64,000 bases of DNA, from contig OY821788.1 in NCBI GenBank assembly GCA_963682175.1, forward strand, positions 12,604,001 to 12,668,000, in the 5' to 3' direction. Source of the stretch: Triglochin maritima. Its lineage: Eukaryota; Streptophyta; Magnoliopsida; Alismatales; Juncaginaceae. Numbering within the stretch: position 1 is the stretch's first letter; each line of letters begins with the position of its first letter. A model generated the notes under the pieces. The model did not search any database. It was not told the DNA's origin and saw nothing but the letters and a program-made list of their open reading frames with translations. The position numbers and the translations under genes are program-made. Shown here piece by piece: positions 33,901 through 44,784 of this stretch.

Positions 33901-34012
33901 TTTCAGCTTTGACCTTTCACCTCTCATGACACCTCAGAGTACTAGTGGAGTTTGCCCATCTCGGCAAGTCTCTGGTCCTCCTGACTTGATGTTCTCATTT
34001 GATGTTCCTTGA
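30905..34012 (+). pseudogene. G3 gag-protease ORF with three frameshifts
   Basis: The frame from ATG 30905 gives the N-terminus up to about 31270. Another frame then continues the Retrotrans_gag capsid (KLQQLSTDS... CPHHG) to a stop at 31558. A third frame from about 31590 covers the end of the capsid and the knuckle CHSCGRIGHVESEC. The original frame resumes near 32140 and is open to the end. It encodes a coiled segment, then the retropepsin (catalytic Asp in LLDLGSAVNLL, codon at 32978), the ILGRPFLATSNALI motif and the acidic tail ending FSFDVP. The motif here is DLGSA, where the copy in E has DLGAS. No polymerase follows. Confidence 0.85.
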
Positions 34013-35584
34013 CCAAATGATTATGAGAATATCTTGGTTGATGTATATATCTTAAAAAAAAGAAAAAAAAGTGTGTAATAAAAGACTCCTTCAGTGAGCA
34101 TCGATTGTTGTGGGCCCCAACCTTTGTGTACTTGGGCCCAATCTCTTCACGTATTTATCTCCCTTCTTCAGCTTCTCACAGGTTTTGAGGGAATTTGGGT
34201 TTGTGTCCATCAACATGACCCTGAACGTCCCTTTGTACTTCATGTTGGTGAGATCTTTCCTTTTTCATGCATGTATCCATGTAGTATCTTGTTCACATTC
34301 ATTAAGGACAATGCATGAAGTAGGTGTGGGGGGGGTGTTTTACGTGTGTACATAGTCGAGTCTTTTTCCTTTGGTTTTATTTTCTTTTGTTTGTACTGCT
34401 AGGGTCATGTTAGTGTGCCGCATTTAACATTGATATATCTGCTTGCCATGATCCTTGGGTGACTTGTCTTCTTTTGCTTGCTGAGTGCTTTAAAATTTTC
34501 ACATTTCTTTCAAAATCTTCTTGTGTTTGCGAAAGAAAATGTTTTTGTGGGTTTTGCGTGTGTTTAGCATGTGCAAAACCGTTTAGAGGCAACGTAAAAA
34601 GAAAACTCCCAAAATTGTCTTGAACTTGATGCATTAGGATTTCTAGTTTATGCCAGGCTTTAGGTCTTGTCGAGTCGTTAGGATGCACCCTCGTTTTCCC
34701 TCAGGGGGCGTGTAATCATAGGGTTTCAGTACTCCAACATTTAAAGAAGTCCACCCTGAACCTAGTGAGTCAAATAATTCGTGTCTTTTAGTATAAGGAA
34801 GTTTGTCGTAGTCAAGGGCCCTTAATCACTTTTTGTGAAACTTAAGTGTAGGGGTTTTGGTTCCCACGTATATAAATAAATAAGTGGTGTTCTCTCTTCT
34901 CGCACGGCTCCTATCACTCGGGAAAGTAGGTCTGAGGGGACTTTATGCCTGGTGCTTTCGAGTCATCTGACTTGGGATGCACCGACCGAACTCCCGTTAC
35001 ACGGGTGGTAGGGATCGCCCTATGTGGAGATTTGGGGGAAGGTGTACGTGATAGTGTAAGTCCTCATAGGCAATGATGAACGAAACCTGACCCTGGGAGA
35101 ATCAAACACCAACCAATAAAATGCTCCAAAGAAAAAGAAAAAAGAAAGAAAAAAAAGAGACAAATAAGAACCAAAATGTACTTTACACATTGTATCACAT
35201 TCAGAAGTTAAGGTTGCTCATGTCTTTCACTTAAGTCCTTGACTAACTTTCACGAATAACTCATTAGGCTAGGTGTGTGGACGAATTACATATATAGAGT
35301 CGACCCGTAGTATTACCGCGTCCCATGATCGACAAAATAAGTCCAACGAGTCGTGTAGCTAGATTGATTAATGCATCTTGTTCGGATTTTTGGGGGTATA
35401 TCCGCTGAAAACCCTCAGGAGACAACACTCCTCCTCCTTGGCAACAGGGAGGTTTAACGGCTTGTTGCACGTGCTAAGTGCAACCGTGATTCCTACGAAA
35501 GTGAGTTAGGATTTCTTGTTTTTCGCATGCTTTTCTCTTTCTTTGTTTTGCTCGGGACTAGCAAAAGTTAGGTGTGGGGGTATT
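34013..35584 (+). other. G3 3' UTR, internal purine tract and polypurine tract
   Basis: About 1.57 kb without a gene. The internal TAGGTGTGGGGGGGGTG block at 34320-34336 mimics the genuine tract TTAGGTGTGGGGGTATT at 35568-35584, which abuts the LTR. Between them are the conserved blocks listed for G1. A 74-codon frame conserved among copies begins with GTG, has no ATG and is not called. Confidence 0.7.
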
Positions 35585-36734
35585 TGATTGACATCATTTC
35601 ATGCTCATATTTGTATCTTATATCCATTATCTTTCACCTAAACAATGCTATGTCACGAGTTTTATGTTTAGTTTTCAGGAATAAATAGGTTTGAAGAGAT
35701 GAAACATAAAAGGACCCAAAAGCTGGGAAAAAGGACTGGATTGTGAGATCTGGGGACCAAGATGCAAGGGAGAAGGACCTGATTGCAAGACATAATGACC
35801 TAAGAGCAAAACAGAATACTCCACACCATCATGAGTTTTCTTTAGCTTGTTAATTTCTTAGTTTAATTTCCTTTCATATGCATGCTTGCTTGTTTGTTTT
35901 GTTGTATGCTTCTTTAATATTTCTTGCTTGATTAGTGTAGTTTCATTTCAGTATTATGCTTGCTTTTGTTAATATAGTTAGTGTAATGAGTAGTGAGTAG
36001 TTCCATCCCCATTTGGGGGGTGGAGAAATATGTGATATAATAATGTAGTGTATTAAGTGTGTGTTATCTTAATCCCTTGAGCTTTAAATGATTTCCATAA
36101 CCATCTAATGGGTCTCCACTCTTATCTTTGATATGCTAATGCTCTTGAATGAAGCTTAGCTTATGCTTTGATTAGTGGATCTATTTTATGGGGAATGATA
36201 AGGTTAGGATATGGATAGGAATTAATATTGGAAACACAAGTTGTAGTGTAGGAACTCTTGTTGCCTTTACCTTAGCTAATGTCTTGTATGTTTTAATGAT
36301 GTAGTCTTATCTTAATTCATGTGGAGGCATAGTAGGGTCTAGTCTTTATACTTGAGTTCATTTAGATTCATTCCAATTATTGTCTTGTATGTTTTAATGA
36401 TGTAGTAAAATCTTAATTCATGTGGAGGCAAAGTTGGATGTAGTTTTATGATTTCATGCACTACATGTTGTGAGGAGCTTAATTACACACACACCACACA
36501 CACATCTTTATGTTCACATCATTTCTCTACCCCCTTTGGGGTTTAGTTTTTCTTGCTTCTTTTCCATTTCCATTCGCATCTTAGTGTAGTTTAGTGTAAC
36601 CAACCTTTCTTCCCTTTCTTTACCTCTCGCCTTCGCACAAACCAAGTGTCGACACGCCTCCCAGTGGACGACCCGTATTTGCCACCGCTTCAACACGGCC
36701 GTGCACTTGCGGTTAAATATAAAATGATCAATCA
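35585..36734 (+). mobile_element. Recombinant LTR: G3 3' LTR start fused to G4 5' LTR end
   Basis: Bases 35585-35832 match the beginning of subfamily-2 LTRs (as in 21888). From 35833 on it matches subfamily 1 (as in 41645-42561). The palindrome, USE and TATA region between is missing. At 1150 bp it is shorter than either parent. It is followed by a primer site, so it sits as 3' LTR of G3 and 5' LTR of G4 at once. Confidence 0.85.
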
Positions 36735-36740
36735 AGTTTT

Positions 36741-36758
36741 TGGCGCCGTTGCCGGGGA
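36741..36758 (+). other. G4 primer binding site (tRNA-Asp)
   Basis: TGGCGCCGTTGCCGGGGA, an exact complement of the plant tRNA-Asp(GUC) 3' end. Confidence 0.95.
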
Positions 36759-37885
36759 GGTGCTCTGTCCAGACCTTGGTTTGGACGATTCGAGGGGTTT
36801 TTGATTTTTTGTTTCCAGTTTTGTTTAGTTTCAGGGAACCAGAACATCAAGGGGAGGCTACTGGGAAAGTTTGAGCAACAGAAGCCACAAAGAGACCACC
36901 AATCAGCGGTTGGAGACCGCCAATCAGCGGTTGGAGACCGCCAATTGGCGGCCTGGTAAGGGCTTCCTGCTCTCAAATTTCTTCAGGTGGTTTATTGCTT
37001 TACTTTAGTTATCTGGGAGCCCTATTTTGCATGCTGTGATCTTTAATTTGCTCCCAGATTTAATTTCAATCCCCTTTAATCAACTCGGACCATAAAACTC
37101 AAAGCAAAAGATTAGACTTCTTGCCATCTAGGTCATGCACCATTGGTAGACCTTGCATGCATTTGTCTTTTCTTTGCTTTACATTTTGTTGTTTATTGCT
37201 GGCGTGAGGTACGTGCACCCACATCCCACATTCATGCATGTTTCGTTCATGCATTAGTTAGTAAGGTGCATCGGGACAAGAGTGAGAGAGCGTTTGATTG
37301 GAGCGATTGATTGCTAGATCTAGGATTAAATCTCTACTAAGGATGGGTTGTCCCATAAAAGATAAGGTGGGGGATTTCATCACCCTTTCATTGGCCCCAA
37401 AAATCACTCTTAATAAAGCCTTAACTAAAAGCAAGTAGACATTGGCCCTAGGATTGCGGGCGCACTAGGAGAGTAATCTAGTTGAGACCGTCATGACCTG
37501 ATCGGCGTTGCCTACTTTGTCGATAGTAGGAGGTACTGGATCTCCGGATCTGGTATCACTTGCTGGGCATTGTGGTCCTCGTTGTAGGGAGGTGAGACGT
37601 GTCGAGGCTAGTGACCTCGAAGTTAGGCGTCGTCTAGCCTAAGGACCCATTGCCTTTCATTGTTTGAGCCGTGCTTGCTAGTTATGCTTCTTCCTGATCC
37701 CTCTACCCACGCTAGCTTTAGGGATTCTTCTCTTCTCCTCTGAGTCATCTTCTTCTCACCTACTTCTACGTTTTAGTCTCCTCCCCTTTACACTCTCTAG
37801 TAGCGTTTTAGGGTCGAGTCGAGCACTTTTTGCGAGCTTAGCCTCGTGGTGGTGAGAGTGGTCGACTCGAGAGTTCTCTGTTGAG
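36759..37885 (+). other. G4 5' leader
   Basis: Non-coding leader. A block of three CCAAT-palindrome relatives (about 36893-36955) lies between an acceptor-like TAGTTTCAG and a donor-like GGTAAGG, as in G3. Later blocks match G1 and E closely. No open frame. Confidence 0.7.
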
Positions 37886-39376
37886 ATGGATGGTTACATG
37901 GGCGACCATCCATATCATTGTTGGGACCAGGACGATTCTCCCTGGTACTCCGGACCCATGCAACTTGGGGTGGCTCAGACTAACACCCCGTATGGTTGGG
38001 ATGATCGCAATTGTGTGACTGAGCAATCTTCATATTGGGGTAACATGAGAGAGGCACTGACTGCTAGACCACAATCTAGTTTTGTCGGATCATACACTGG
38101 TCATCAAACTGAGACATTGCAAGAAACTTTGGCCTCTTTCATGCGTGCGGCAGACGACATGTTTGTACCGGTGGCTCCAGTAGCCGTACCATGCGACTGT
38201 TGTGGGTTGAGTGGTCATGTCACTGGGGAATGTCCTTATGTTCCCCCAGAGCCTGAGTATGAGCATACATTTTCCCAAAATGCTCATTATGACCATTACG
38301 CATCCGCGTACAATCCGAGAGTGATGGATTCATGGGGAGACAATTCATATCCAAATTCTTATACTTCATGTTCACCCCAGTATCCTCCTCCCGAATACCC
38401 AGAATTCTACCAACACCCCACTCCAAATCATTGGACTCATTCTCAGCCAATCAACACCCAACCTCAAAATTTCCCAAGCTCTGACTTGGACCTCATCGTT
38501 GACCGCATACCTGATTCCTTGAAACAAACTTTCCTTACGTTTATGGAAACCACTCAACAGTCCATACAAAATATGGCACTGCAAGTGAGTCAAATGTCGC
38601 AGCAATTACGTGAACGTGAGGAGAGTGACATTTCATGTCAACATGAGGATTCTTCTTTTGATATCGAACCACCACCACATCCACAAATTCAAAGCACAAC
38701 CTTTCAAAGTCAAACTCCTAGTCAGTCTGAGGGACTTGGGGTTTCAATTCACGATCACTTAGTGGAGGATTTGATTCAAATTGAGAATAACTTGGACCAA
38801 CTTCATTATGAGTCGGCACAGGATTGTACCTTATCTTTTTGTCCCGTGGCCCTTGAGCCACATGATCTTCATATTGTGCCTCTTAAGGACTCACCTCTGG
38901 TGGAGCAAGAGCTCCCTAGTACCCTCAATTTCAAACAACCTAATGAGAGTTTGCCTCTCACTATTGTTCCTGATCATCTTGGAAATGATGGAACATCAAA
39001 CAACTACATTGCTCAGGAGGGTATTAGGAGTTCCTTGGAGGATACTTTGGGTATGAGACCCACTTCCTGTTCTCCTGGTGAGTTGGACATGCATAACGAG
39101 GTGCTTGACCTCGTTCCGACCCACCAGCCTGTTGGTTGGAGAGTTTGGATTGATGATCATAACTTCAGTTCCGCAACGGGAGATATTTTTCTTCCGTTGC
39201 CCCTTATTTCCCAAACTCTCGAGAGGTTCAAGCTCTTTCAGTTTGATCCTTTGAATGAGACGCCTTTGCGTCCAATTCATGAACCTCTCATTTCATCTGG
39301 TGCTCTTTGTGAAGGGGGCCCACGCATGCGTATTCTGGCCCCGCGTGGTGTCATGTTCCCTTTCCAAGTGCATTGA
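37886..39376 (+). CDS. G4 knuckle-type gag-like protein lacking capsid and protease (496 aa)
   Basis: Intact frame from an ATG in the context GAGATGGATGG, the same start as in E. The N-terminus is W/Y/D-rich. A helical TLQETLASFMRAADD segment precedes a CCHC knuckle (C103, C106, H111, C116 in CDCCGLSGHVTGEC). A proline/tyrosine-rich stretch follows, then a coiled segment (about 228-246, MALQVSQMSQQLRERE) and an acidic tail with VALEPHDLH (about 320) and GWRVWIDDH. Compared with E it matches at the start, around the knuckle, coil and tail. The capsid (between start and knuckle) and the retropepsin (between coil and tail) are absent. Likely role by inference: RNA binding or packaging helper for trans-mobilised copies. 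Confidence 0.75.
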   Translation: MDGYMGDHPYHCWDQDDSPWYSGPMQLGVAQTNTPYGWDDRNCVTEQSSYWGNMREALTARPQSSFVGSYTGHQTETLQETLASFMRAADDMFVPVAPVAVPCDCCGLSGHVTGECPYVPPEPEYEHTFSQNAHYDHYASAYNPRVMDSWGDNSYPNSYTSCSPQYPPPEYPEFYQHPTPNHWTHSQPINTQPQNFPSSDLDLIVDRIPDSLKQTFLTFMETTQQSIQNMALQVSQMSQQLREREESDISCQHEDSSFDIEPPPHPQIQSTTFQSQTPSQSEGLGVSIHDHLVEDLIQIENNLDQLHYESAQDCTLSFCPVALEPHDLHIVPLKDSPLVEQELPSTLNFKQPNESLPLTIVPDHLGNDGTSNNYIAQEGIRSSLEDTLGMRPTSCSPGELDMHNEVLDLVPTHQPVGWRVWIDDHNFSSATGDIFLPLPLISQTLERFKLFQFDPLNETPLRPIHEPLISSGALCEGGPRMRILAPRGVMFPFQVH

Positions 39377-41020
39377 CCCACTCTTGAGGTTCCCATTTGA
39401 TGTCTTTTGACAAATGAAGATGAGAACTTATGTTTGTACATAGTTATATAAAAAATAAAAAAAGAAGAAAAAAGAAGAAAAAAAAAGAAAAAGAAAGGAA
39501 AAACAGAAAAAAAGAAGTACAATAAAAGACTCCTTCAGTGAGCATCGATTGTTGTGAGCCCCAACCCTTGTGTATTTGGGCTCCATTTCTTTCACGTATT
39601 TGTATCCCTTCTTTAGCATCTCACAGGTTTTGAGGGAATTCGGGTTATGCCCATCAACATGACCTTGCACTTCCCTTTGTACTTCATGTTGGTGAGATCT
39701 CTCCTTTTTATGCATCAATCCATGTAGTATCTTGCTTGCATTCATTGAGGACAATGCATGAAGTAGGTGTGGGGGGGTGTTTTACGTGTGTACATAGTCG
39801 AATCTTTTCTTTTGATTTTGTTTTCTTTTGTTTGCATTGTTAGGGTCATGTTAGTGTGCTGCATTTAATATTGATATATCTGCTTGCCATGATCCTTGGG
39901 TGACTTGTCTTCTTTTGCTTGCCTAGTGCTTCAAAATTTTCACATTTCTTTCAAAATCTTCATGTGTTTGCGAAAGAAAATGTTTTTGGGTTTTGCGTGT
40001 GTTTAGCATGTGCAAAACCGTTGGGAGGCAAAGTAAAAAGAAAGCTCCCAAAATTGTCTTGAACTTGATGCATTAGGATATCTAGTACAGTGGCTTTAGG
40101 ATTTATCGAGTCGTTAGGATGCACCCCAGTTTTCCTTTGGGGGTGGGTAATCATAGGGTTTCAGTGCTCAAACATTCAAAGAAGTCCACCCTGAACCTAG
40201 TGAGTCAATAATTCGTGTTTGTTAATTTAGGAAGTTTGTTGTAGTCAAGGACCCTTTAAATTCTGTTGTGAGACATTAAGTGTAGGGGTTTTGATTCATG
40301 TGTAGATAAAAAATAAGTGAGTAGGTGTTCTCTCTTCTCGCACGGCTCCTATCACTCGGGAAAGTAGGTCTGAGGGGACTTTGTGCCTGGTGCTTTCGAG
40401 TCATCTGACTTGGGATGCGCCGACCGAACTCCTGTTACACGGGTGGTAGGGATTGCCCTATGTGGAGATTTGGGGAAAGGTGTATGTGATAGTGTAAGTC
40501 CTCATGGGCAATGATGCATGAAACCTAATCCTGGGAGAATGAAGCTTCAACTAATAAAAAGAAAAAAAATTGTGAAAAGAAACAAAAAGAAAAAAATTGC
40601 AAATAAGAACCTTGATGGACCTTACACTTTGTATCACTTGAGGATCTTGAGGTTGTCCATGTCTTTCAATTAATTCCTTATTTAACTTGCACGAATGGTT
40701 TATTAGGCTAGGTATGGACTGATTACCTATATAGAGTCGGCCCGTAGGATTACCGCGTCCATTGATCGACAAAATATTTGTAACGAGTCAAGGTCTAGAA
40801 TGAATAATGCATCTTGTTCGGATTTTGTGGGTATATCCGCTGAAAACCCTCAGGAGACAACACTCCTCCTCCTTGGCAACAAAGAGGTTTAACGGCTTGT
40901 TGCACGTGCTAAGTGCAACCGTGATTCCTACGAAAGTGAGTTAGGACTTCTTGTTTCTCGTTTGCTTTTCTCTTTCTTTGTTTTGCTCGGGACTAGCAAA
41001 AACTTAGGTATGGGGGTATT
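39377..41020 (+). other. G4 3' UTR with internal purine tract
   Basis: Same organisation as in G3 and E. An A-rich run (about 39450-39520) follows the stop, then the AAAAGACTCCTTCAGTGAGC block. The internal AGTAGGTGTGGGGGGGTG tract at 39763-39780 and the terminal polypurine tract TTAGGTATGGGGGTATT at 41004-41020 complete it. Confidence 0.7.
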
Positions 41021-42561
41021 TGATTGACATCATTTCATGCTCATATTTGTATCTTATATCCATTATCTTACATCTAAGCAATGCTATGTGACGAGTTTTA
41101 TGTTTAGTTTTCAGAAATAAAGAGGTTTGAAGAGAAGAGCCATGAAAGGACCCAAAAGCAGGAAAAAAGGACTTAATTGTGAGACCTAGGGACTGAGATG
41201 CAATGGAGAAGGACCTGATCGTAAGACCGAAGGACCTAAGAGCAAAACAGGAAACTCCACACCATCATGGGGAGTATTTTCGCAATTCGATTCGGGTTGG
41301 AACTCCAACAACCGAGTAGATGCATCCAAGACCAAGACACACTTCAAGGAAAGCCCACCAGAAGACCCAGACGGATCTGGACTTTATAGACCGCCAATTG
41401 GCGGTCTGGATCATGCCAGATCCGCCCCAACTTCTCCTGGACTTGTATTAATGTTCGTTTAGGCTATTTTTGGTATTGGTTTAGTCCCACATCGGGGGAT
41501 TGTCCCGGATTAGCTTTTTCCATGCTTATAAATAGAACTCTTCACCTCCCATTGTATCCATCTCTCTCTTTGGTGGCATCTTCCCTACTAAGAGTGAAGC
41601 CTTGAAGCAAAACTCTGGTGGAGGAAGAGCTGCTTGTAATTTGAGTGAGTTAATAATAGATGTTTTCTTTAGCTTGTTAATTCTCTTAGTTTAATTTCCT
41701 TTCATATGCATGCTTGCTTGTTTGTTTTGTTTTATGCTTCTTTAATATTTCTTGCTTGATTAGTGTAGTTTCATTTCAGTATTATGCTTGCTTTTGTTAA
41801 TATAGTTAGTGTAATGAGTAGTGAGTAGTTCCATCCCCATTTGGGGGTGGAGAAATATGTGATATAATCATGTAGTGTATTAAGTGTGTGTTATCTTAAT
41901 CCCTTGAGCTTTAAATGATTTCCATAACCATCTAGTGGGTCTCCACTCTTATCTTTGATATGCTAATGCTCTTGAATGAAGCTTAGCTTATGCTTTGATT
42001 AGTGGATCTATTTTATGGGGAATGATAAGGTTAGGATATGGATAGGAATTAATATTGGAAACACAAGTTGTAGTGTATGAACTCTTGTTGCCTTTACCTT
42101 AGCTAATATCTTGTATGTTTAAATGATGTAGTCTTATCTTAATTCATGTGGAGGCATAGTAGGGTCTAGTCTTTATACTTGAGTTCATTTAGCTTCATTC
42201 CAATTATTGTCTTGTATGTTTTAATGATGTAGTAAAATCTTAATTCATGTGGAGGCAAAGTTGGATGTAGTTTTGTGATTTCATGCACTACATGTTGTGA
42301 GGAGCTTAATTACACACACACCACACACACATCTTTATGTTCACATCATTTCTCTACCCCCTTTGGGGTTTAGTTTTTCTTGCTTCTTTTCCATTTCCAT
42401 TCGCATCTTAGTGTAGTTTAGTGTAACCAACCTTTCTTCCCTTTCTTTACCTCTCGCCTTCGCACAAACCAAGTGTCGACACACCTCCCAGTGGACGACC
42501 CGTATTTGCCACCGCTTCAACGCGACCGTGCACTTGCGGTTAAATATAAAACGATCAATCA
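41021..42561 (+). mobile_element. G4 3' LTR (subfamily 1), complete
   Basis: 1541 bp from TGATTGACATC to ACGATCAATCA. Exact GACCGCCAATTGGCGGTC at 41389, USE GTCCCACATCG at 41484-41494, TATAAATA at 41527-41534, CA-rich run near 42312-42331. Confidence 0.95.
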
Positions 42562-44121
42562 TACACCACAACCACCAAGTCCTCCACTTCAAATGGCACT
42601 AGTATATCATCCAATCCTCTAAATTTCTTTTGTCTATCATAGAAGAGCTTCATTGTTTTCTATCTTAGAGAATCAACAAACATTATGGTTGGTTTGGGTC
42701 TTGGATAAGAAATCCAATAGTTGAAGAACTCAGAAAATGTTGTTTGTCACACTATCACACTTGGTTGTAACACCAAATTGACATCTTGACCAACACTTCT
42801 CCTTAACTTCTACATCTTTCATCCAGTCATATACTTCTTTGTTGGCCAGTTGTATTTCTCCCGTCAATCTACTATAATCCTCCACTATATAAATTCTAGC
42901 AGCACCCATATGAGATCCATCATGTGGTCACCCCTAAAATTTCTTCTGAAGTTCTTATACAAATGCCTCATGCAAGTCCTATGTTCTGCTCCACTGAAAT
43001 TCTTCCCAACTACCACTTCTAAACCCTTGCATCTATCACTTAGAAGCATTAATCCAGGTATCTCCCCAATTGACTCCTTCAACCAACCCAGGAACCAATA
43101 TCAATTTGCTCCATTTTCAATGTTGGCAACACCAAAGGCAAGTGGGGGAATCTCATTTTTCCCATCCACACAAAATGCTGCTAAACAAACTCCCCTAAAC
43201 TTGGATTTCAGGTGGCATGCATCCAATCCTATGACAGGTCTACATCCCTGAAGGAACCCATCTTTGCATGCTTGGAAGCAAACAAAAGTATGTTGAATTT
43301 GTCTTCTTCAGTATCAAGTGTGATTACAGAACCAGGATTTCTCCTATTCAATTCTGACATAAGGGCTGACAACAACTCAAACTGGGATTCATGACCACCA
43401 TTAATTTTTGCAAAAACAATCTCTCTACCTCTCCACATTCTGTGGTAGGGAAGATCCAGGTGGTACGGTTCCTCTGCCAACCTATTCCTTATGTGAACTA
43501 CTCTAAGATTTTTTATCTTTTGTTAACCACTTGTAGCATAAATGGGCAATCCATTTTTAGAGGTCTTAGGTGATGAAATCTTATTAACACTAGAACATGT
43601 ACGATCCTCCTGCATACTCTTGATTTGGAATACAACACCTTTCTAAAGCATGGATGCATGGATCCTCCAATGGCAGTTGGTATCTCTACACTTGGCTATA
43701 ACCCTCTTATGATCACCTTTCCAAATCTTAACAAACATTGTCATTCATGGTGGAGAATTGTCTGAGGGAAAACTTCAAGGCCTCTATATTTGGAAAATTC
43801 TGTCCATTATACAACTTGGGATTTAATGAGTAATCAAGGTCCTCATTAGTCTGGTCTCCCTCACTCTTGTCATCCCTCTTTGTATGGATACCTGGCTTCT
43901 AAGAGATAATTTTTCCTCTTAATGGTGCCATACTGTGATCTCTACTACTTCTTACTGGGCTACCAATAGGACTGCTGCCATGGCTTGTGTCTGTCTTCAT
44001 TGACTTATTCTATCCTGGTTCATATATGGGAACACTAGGTACAACATATGTAGTACTAGGCTTCTCACTTTGGGGTTTGGTTTTCTTCACAATAACCTTC
44101 TTCGATGGACTTTTCTTATTT
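42562..44121 (-). pseudogene. MULE (Mutator-like) transposase remnant
   Basis: Minus-strand frames give, in order, a segment with NPGSVITLDTEEDKF (about 43300-43350), then the region of the first catalytic Asp near 43200 in a shifted frame. Next comes LMLLSDRCKGLE with the second Asp and AEHRTCMRHLYKNFRRNF (about 42930-43065). These are the usual landmarks of MuDR-type transposases. Upstream (43480-44100) an S/P-rich N-terminal part is recognisable only in pieces. There are many stops and frame changes. The C-terminal end, including the SWIM finger and the third acidic residue, is not seen, since G4 abuts at 42561. No terminal inverted repeats were found. Confidence 0.75.
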
Positions 44122-44784
44122 CCCTGGCAACGATTACAAAAACTTGAATGAAGACTTTATCAATACAAATACCGCAGGTGCACGACCGCGTTGAAAATGA
44201 AGAATAAGTGTATAGAAACTAACTAACTATGCGACGTGAATCACTAAAAACCAATAAACTAGTTTTGTAAGAGGTGGAGGATGCATGTAAAAGTGTAGAT
44301 GTGTGATACATGTGTATGTACAAATTAAGACCTAATGTTATGCATACCATCAAAATCTATAAAGACCCAAACCTTTAGTGTTTCTCTACATGGATTAAGA
44401 TTTATCACCATGATCATTAAAACATACAAAACACTACTTAAGATAAGGGTAAAGATAACCACAAGTTTACATGTGAATCTTATTTCTTTAGTGACATGAA
44501 CATAGAAATCCATAATGATCACAACCCCAACTATGTCTCCACATGAATTAAGATTTAACACCATCATTTGAACATACAAGACATTAATTACGATGAGGCC
44601 AACAAGAGCACATGCTCCTACATGCCATCCTTATCTCTTTACCCACTCCAACCTTATCATCATCTCATCATTCCCCCTAAAGTGGGCCCACTAGCCAAGC
44701 ATGTGCTAAGCATCAATTAAGACAATTAACACATCAAAGGCAAGATTGAGGAACCTAACAAAATGGTTATGGAAATCATGTGAA
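44122..44784 (-). mobile_element. Decayed Athila-like LTR remnant with degenerate primer site
   Basis: Minus strand. CCTGGCAACGATTACAAAAACTTG at 44122-44145 is a mutated form of the tRNA-Asp primer site plus spacer. ACCGCAGGTGCACGACCGCGTTGAA and later CCACTAGCCAAGC-AAGCAT blocks match subfamily-1 LTRs with many changes. It is cut at 44784 by the tandem repeats. This is the oldest family member in the window. Confidence 0.6.

Larger units (their letters stand above)
21888..36734 (+). mobile_element. Athila-like non-autonomous element G3 (contains nested G2; 3' LTR recombined)
   Basis: 5' LTR in two parts (21888-23041 and 29573-29800), tRNA-Asp primer site, leader, broken gag-protease ORF, 3' UTR, polypurine tract, and a 3' LTR whose second half belongs to another subfamily. 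It inserted into the 5' LTR of G1; the left target site would be GTTGG (21883-21887). The right copy is lost because the G3 and G4 LTRs recombined. Confidence 0.75.
36735..42561 (+). mobile_element. Athila-like non-autonomous element G4 with intact knuckle-type ORF
   Basis: Primer site, leader, an intact 496-codon ORF, 3' UTR, polypurine tract and a complete 3' LTR. Its 5' LTR is the recombinant one to the left. The overlap of that LTR with its own 3' LTR is nearly identical, which points to recent mobility. The bases right of the 3' LTR are TACAC; the matching left target site is lost. No polymerase genes. Confidence 0.85.

Noticed and set aside
27751..34012. Single large inverted duplication of one element as the origin of G2 and G3
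   Set aside because: Arms differ in LTR completeness and in the extra ORF, and G2 has an intact 3' end inside the G3 LTR. Independent insertion explains more.
34094..34318. 74-codon frame in the 3' UTR, conserved in G2, G3 and E
   Set aside because: It begins with GTG and contains no ATG. Conservation is explained by general 3' UTR similarity, and in G4 the frame is not kept.
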